Shown in pieces: positions 32,316-35,166 of a DNA stretch of 35,166 nt. The stretch spans positions 1-35,166 of the forward strand of contig JAJTFB010000023.1 of NCBI GenBank assembly GCA_021300015.1, written 5' to 3'. The notes under the pieces are model-generated. The model made no database searches, was not told the DNA's origin, and saw only the letters and a program-made list of their open reading frames with translations. Source of the stretch: Pirellula sp. (GTDB lineage: Bacteria; Planctomycetota; Planctomycetia; Pirellulales; Pirellulaceae). A program made the position numbers and the translations under genes. How positions within the stretch are numbered: position 1 is the first letter of the stretch; the number at the start of each line of letters is the position of its first letter.

Positions 32316-33704
32316 TTATGCTGCCCGCACTTGAGGCATCGATACCCGCTGAGAGAAACTATCGAGTACCGCGTCGAGCAACTGCGTCGCACTTTGACGC
32401 CAAGTCGTCGGCTGGGACCAATCCACCGCAGCCTTGATCCCTCCCTTGGTTGAGCCAGCCGTTCGCATCAACTCCCAAGCCTGAATCTGCTTGGCGAGCG
32501 TCATTGGATCGTGTAGCGGAAAGTACTCGCAACACCTACCACCTACCTCGCGATGGATCGGCGTATCGGAAGCGAAGGTTTTACGTCCATGCCAAAGCGA
32601 TTCGACAATTGGAAGCCCAAAGCCTTCCACGATCGAAGGCAGCAACACGCCTGAACAATGCCCATAGACATGATGCAATTCCATATCCGTTAAATCGTGA
32701 AAAACCCAAAGTCCACGGTTGAGTTTTGGGTGCTGCTCGATCCGACGCATGAAGTCATCGCACCTTGAACCACTCCGACCTGCAAAACAGATTTGCAACT
32801 CCGGATTCGATTGCCAGAGCAAATCAAACGCATCGAGAGCTTGGGTATGGTTCTTTCGCGGATCGAAACTTGCGACCATCAAGTAAGGTGGATAAGGGCT
32901 CGACGCATTAAACAAGTTTTTGACTACCGAACGAATGGACTGCCCGATCGTCTCGGATTGCGGAACGCTTAATTCAGCCCCCAAGACAAAGGCGCGGACA
33001 TCTTGGCACATCGCAGAACGATCCGTTTGAGCCTCAATATACTGCTTAACGTCATCCCGCACCGTCTTGGAAATCGCAAGGATCGTATCGGAATTCCGAA
33101 CGACCTGATCGAGATAGCTTTGGAACTTGTCACTCCGTTTTTTCCCAACATACGCTGGATGCGTCAATGGAATGAGGTCATAGACCACCGTGGCGATCAT
33201 CGTTCCGGCTTTCCGGTGAGCTTCGACCGTCTTCCATATGTCTCTGCGAGTCCAATAAGCGTCCGGCAGTATGAGGATTCGATCGGCACTAGGCTCGATG
33301 GCGTTTCCTTCGAGTGCTTTGCGTGTCAAACTGCCCCATCGGACCACATGGTGCGGCAACTTATAAATCCCAAGGTGACTTGGCCGAGGCTCCATCCACT
33401 TACGGAGCTTCGCAGAGTGGCTCGAGGCTGCAATCCACTTTGGGATCCTTTGAATCCAACCGGGAACGAACTCCCCTGCATTTCTTTCCCAAGCAGAAAG
33501 GAATTGCAGGCTTTGCTCTAAGCCAGGATCGACCTCCAAAAAACGACTTTGAAAGTGGGTTGCGATCTGCAGTCCAGGACAACCACGCTCTTGGAGGACC
33601 GAGGGAAGTTCTCGGCATAAGTTGCGAACCACACGTTCGATGCCGGTGTTTTTTCCGGAACCCAACGTGTGAGAGGCATCGATCGTAATGGTTGGTCGTC
33701 TCAT
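32316..33704 (-). CDS. Glycosyltransferase, GT4 family
   Basis: A 462-residue GT-B-fold glycosyltransferase of the GT4 (glycosyltransferase group 1) family, probably cytoplasmic, using a nucleotide sugar. The N-terminal domain has the donor-side loop GSGKNTGIERVVRNL, and VVYDLIPLTHPAYVG marks the linker region common in the family. The C-terminal half has PYLMVASFDPRKNHTQALDAF, then LLPSIVEGFGLPIVESLWHG, the conserved ExFGLPxxE sugar-nucleotide site, and ASDTPIHREVGG. This set is typical of mannosyl- or rhamnosyl-type enzymes in O-antigen or capsule synthesis, but the sugar is unknown. No other polysaccharide gene is in the window. Confidence 0.92.
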   Translation of the reverse strand: MRRPTITIDASHTLGSGKNTGIERVVRNLCRELPSVLQERGCPGLQIATHFQSRFLEVDPGLEQSLQFLSAWERNAGEFVPGWIQRIPKWIAASSHSAKLRKWMEPRPSHLGIYKLPHHVVRWGSLTRKALEGNAIEPSADRILILPDAYWTRRDIWKTVEAHRKAGTMIATVVYDLIPLTHPAYVGKKRSDKFQSYLDQVVRNSDTILAISKTVRDDVKQYIEAQTDRSAMCQDVRAFVLGAELSVPQSETIGQSIRSVVKNLFNASSPYPPYLMVASFDPRKNHTQALDAFDLLWQSNPELQICFAGRSGSRCDDFMRRIEQHPKLNRGLWVFHDLTDMELHHVYGHCSGVLLPSIVEGFGLPIVESLWHGRKTFASDTPIHREVGGRCCEYFPLHDPMTLAKQIQAWELMRTAGSTKGGIKAAVDWSQPTTWRQSATQLLDAVLDSFSQRVSMPQVRAA

Positions 33705-33766
33705 GCCCGAAAGTCTACCTCATGCCCAATTTTCGGTGCAAGGTCGTCTTGGAGCCCCTACCTTCG

Positions 33767-33807
33767 ATTCGCCATTCCTCTTGAGAAATAGGCGAATGCT
33801 AGCATTC
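33767..33807. promoter_or_regulatory. Palindromic motifs upstream of the glycosyltransferase gene
   Basis: ATTCGCC (33767-33773) pairs with GGCGAAT (33791-33797) across a 17-base loop. It overlaps a perfect 14-bp palindrome GAATGCTAGCATTC (33794-33807). The site lies 63-103 bases before the glycosyltransferase start and after the end of the unrecognised gene at 33865. It could be an operator or a weak terminator for that gene. Confidence 0.45.
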
Positions 33808-33864
33808 AACCTAGAGTGAATCGCAAGCGTTTAGGGGCATCCAGTCGCGAGTGCGAAGTAGATT

Positions 33865-34506
33865 TCAAGACTCTGAGGGTAGCTCAAGTTCCAGCCGCCC
33901 CAAACTTCGAGCGGGCATGCAAACCGTCACCTGGATCTCTTTGGGCCATTGCATGCTATGGGCCAACCAATTGACGAAGTGTTGGGTATGCTCGTCGGTG
34001 CACAAACTCTCGTCCTGCATCAGAACTGCGATGACCGGGGGATCGGAATCCATCAAGCACTCGGCCTTGGCTACCGGCCAGTAGGACTGGTCATCGGGGG
34101 CTACTCCTTGCTGATCGAATTGCTCGAAGACCTCGGTTTCGATCGCTTCGATTTGCAGTTCATAACTTTCGAAATCGACCGTCGTACGCGAGATCCTATT
34201 TTGTCGCATCTGTGGCTGGGAAACCTCGGATGGATCAAAGCGACATAGGACTTCGACGTCAAACAACTGCAGCCCCAAATTGGCATCTAGGATTCCGGCG
34301 ATGTTCAAGACCACCGGTTCCCAAGGTAGATCCTCGAGCGACTCGGCCGGATCGAGGAACACGAGGCTCCCTGAGTACTCTTGCTCGGTGATTTTGTGGC
34401 CGAAAAAGAAGGCGAATGGATCGCTCTGCCCCTGGTAAATCAGGACCGCCTGAAGCCCCGTCGAGGATTGGTTTTTGAGCACTAGCTCGAAATCTTCGCC
34501 ATCCAT
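33865..34506 (-). CDS. Conserved-looking protein of unknown function
   Basis: A 213-residue soluble protein with no signal peptide. I do not recognise the family. It starts MDGEDFELVLKNQSSTGLQAVLIYQG and looks acidic, with beta-strand-like segments (LQAVLIYQG, GSLVFLDPAES, PVVLNIAGILDAN). The second half has a helical run with VFEQFDQQG and a C-terminal IQVTVCMPA strand. The SSTGLQAVLIYQG segment resembles the start of immunoglobulin-like or beta-sandwich domains, but this is weak. It is 160 bases upstream of the glycosyltransferase gene on the same strand, so the two may be cotranscribed. Confidence 0.7.
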   Translation of the reverse strand: MDGEDFELVLKNQSSTGLQAVLIYQGQSDPFAFFFGHKITEQEYSGSLVFLDPAESLEDLPWEPVVLNIAGILDANLGLQLFDVEVLCRFDPSEVSQPQMRQNRISRTTVDFESYELQIEAIETEVFEQFDQQGVAPDDQSYWPVAKAECLMDSDPPVIAVLMQDESLCTDEHTQHFVNWLAHSMQWPKEIQVTVCMPARSLGRLELELPSES

Positions 34507-34775
34507 TTTCCGCTCGCTCGTGAGGTTCAGCTTTCATCCATCGGAATTGCAAACGATGGCCAAAAGTATGGTCGAGCACCGAGCAAAGCACAAGCCACCT
34601 CACGCCGGTCCGATCCAACTGCTTGGCTCCCCTTCGCCCCTGAGGCTTTGACGGGGGAGCAAGGATCATCCTAGAACGCATCATTGATTACTACGATTAC
34701 GATAGAAGGGATCAGGGTCTAGGTTATCAAACCCCCGTAGGAAGTCTATCGCCCGCGGAGCAGGAATCGACCAGC

Positions 34776-35166
34776 CTAGCTATCTGCAGACTCCACTTTA
34801 CCGATTTTGTCTGTCTTCATTTCGGTGAACCACAGGTTACCGTCCTTACCCAAACGGATGCGGTGAAGCATGGCATCTCTGCTCGGAACCACGAATGCGC
34901 GATAACTTACGCCAGATAGCTCGGTTCCGATGACGCCCCGGATAGACTTGTCGAACCTCAGAATGTAGTCTGGGCCAGCCGGCAGAGGGTTGTTTGAGTC
35001 AATGTAGACCTGCACCCAAAGGTTCATCTCTAGGTCAAATGACAGGGAGGCCAGGATATGGTTCTTCTGCAGAGTAGGTACAGGGTACTCCGCAATGTTT
35101 CCGTTCATGTCAATCCGTCCGATCTTTCTGCCGGCTTCCTGCGTGAACCACATAAATTCCCCCATC
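34776..35166 (-). CDS. Vgb-like beta-propeller protein, 3' part only
   Basis: The reading frame runs off the window edge, so only the last 130 or so residues are seen. Repeats of the streptogramin B lyase (Vgb)-like propeller are clear: MWFTQEAGRKIGRIDMNGNI with EYPVPT, then LWVQVYIDSNNP, then LWFTEMKTDKIGKV. Vgb-type proteins form seven-bladed propellers; some cleave streptogramin B antibiotics, but most homologues have unknown roles. Codon use differs sharply from the neighbours: AGA, AGG and CTG are used, and TCG and CGA are nearly absent. This suggests horizontal transfer. The stop is at 34776. The catalytic His and Glu of Vgb cannot be judged from this fragment. Confidence 0.75.
   Translation of the reverse strand, partial: MGEFMWFTQEAGRKIGRIDMNGNIAEYPVPTLQKNHILASLSFDLEMNLWVQVYIDSNNPLPAGPDYILRFDKSIRGVIGTELSGVSYRAFVVPSRDAMLHRIRLGKDGNLWFTEMKTDKIGKVESADS

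Noticed and set aside
34507..34775. Search for a gene or structure in the 269-bp gap before the Vgb-like gene
   Set aside because: No frame with family features, strong hairpin or ribosome site was seen.

Overview
The window looks like a piece of a planctomycete chromosome, most plausibly of the Pirellulaceae. The evidence is a large secreted protein that starts with a planctomycete-type export/anchor motif and ends in dockerin repeats, a BBP2-type beta-barrel porin, a MoxR/DUF58/VWA module, a PpiD-like protein with a long Pro/Ala linker, several small lineage-restricted proteins, and short terminal-inverted repeats of the kind scattered through planctomycete genomes. Base composition is moderately GC-rich, with frequent TCG, CGA and GATC words. 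No tRNA, rRNA, CRISPR array, transposase or phage gene was recognised.

Layout. 1-1392: a tandem inverted-repeat element, a PduO-type cobalamin adenosyltransferase (-) and a divergent Nudix Ap4A-hydrolase-like gene (+). 1440-5958 (-): a tight transcription unit of topA, a glutamate-synthase-type GXGXG protein and a TIM-barrel (FMN-domain-like) protein. 6204-9408 (+): a PpiD/SurA-like membrane-anchored protein and a crotonase-fold protein that has lost both catalytic glutamates. 9445-13098 (-): a CNNM/CorC-type CBS protein, ilvD, and a zinc-ribbon Nudix hydrolase. 13161-17252 (-): the MoxR-DUF58-VWA module with touching or overlapping genes. 17392-18582 (-): an iron-type alcohol dehydrogenase. 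18931-22320 (+): a porin with a strong terminator, a small secreted protein and a double-PDZ secreted protein. 22383-23012 (-): a DUF2617-like protein. 23237-25948 (+): glycogen synthase and a HIT-fold nucleotidyltransferase that may be an ADP-glucose phosphorylase. 26041-28206 (-): a secreted alpha/beta hydrolase translationally coupled to an AIG1-like membrane protein. 28366-31530 (+): the dockerin protein and an orphan LuxR-type regulator whose phospho-acceptor Asp is Glu. 31531-32199: low-complexity and decayed repeats, then a small Cys-rich gene (-). 32316-34506 (-): a glycosyltransferase and an unrecognised protein. 34776-35166 (-): the 3' part of a Vgb-like beta-propeller gene with foreign codon usage.

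Themes. Envelope biology dominates: porin, PpiD-like chaperone, PDZ protein, dockerin protein, MoxR module and AIG1/hydrolase pair. Glycogen/ADP-glucose metabolism forms a small second theme. The least expected arrangements are the topA-GXGXG-TIM-barrel operon, the AIG1-like/hydrolase pair, the GlgA/HIT-transferase pair, the Asp-to-Glu receiver and the double-Ala crotonase. All functional statements come from reading motifs by eye. No database search was possible.
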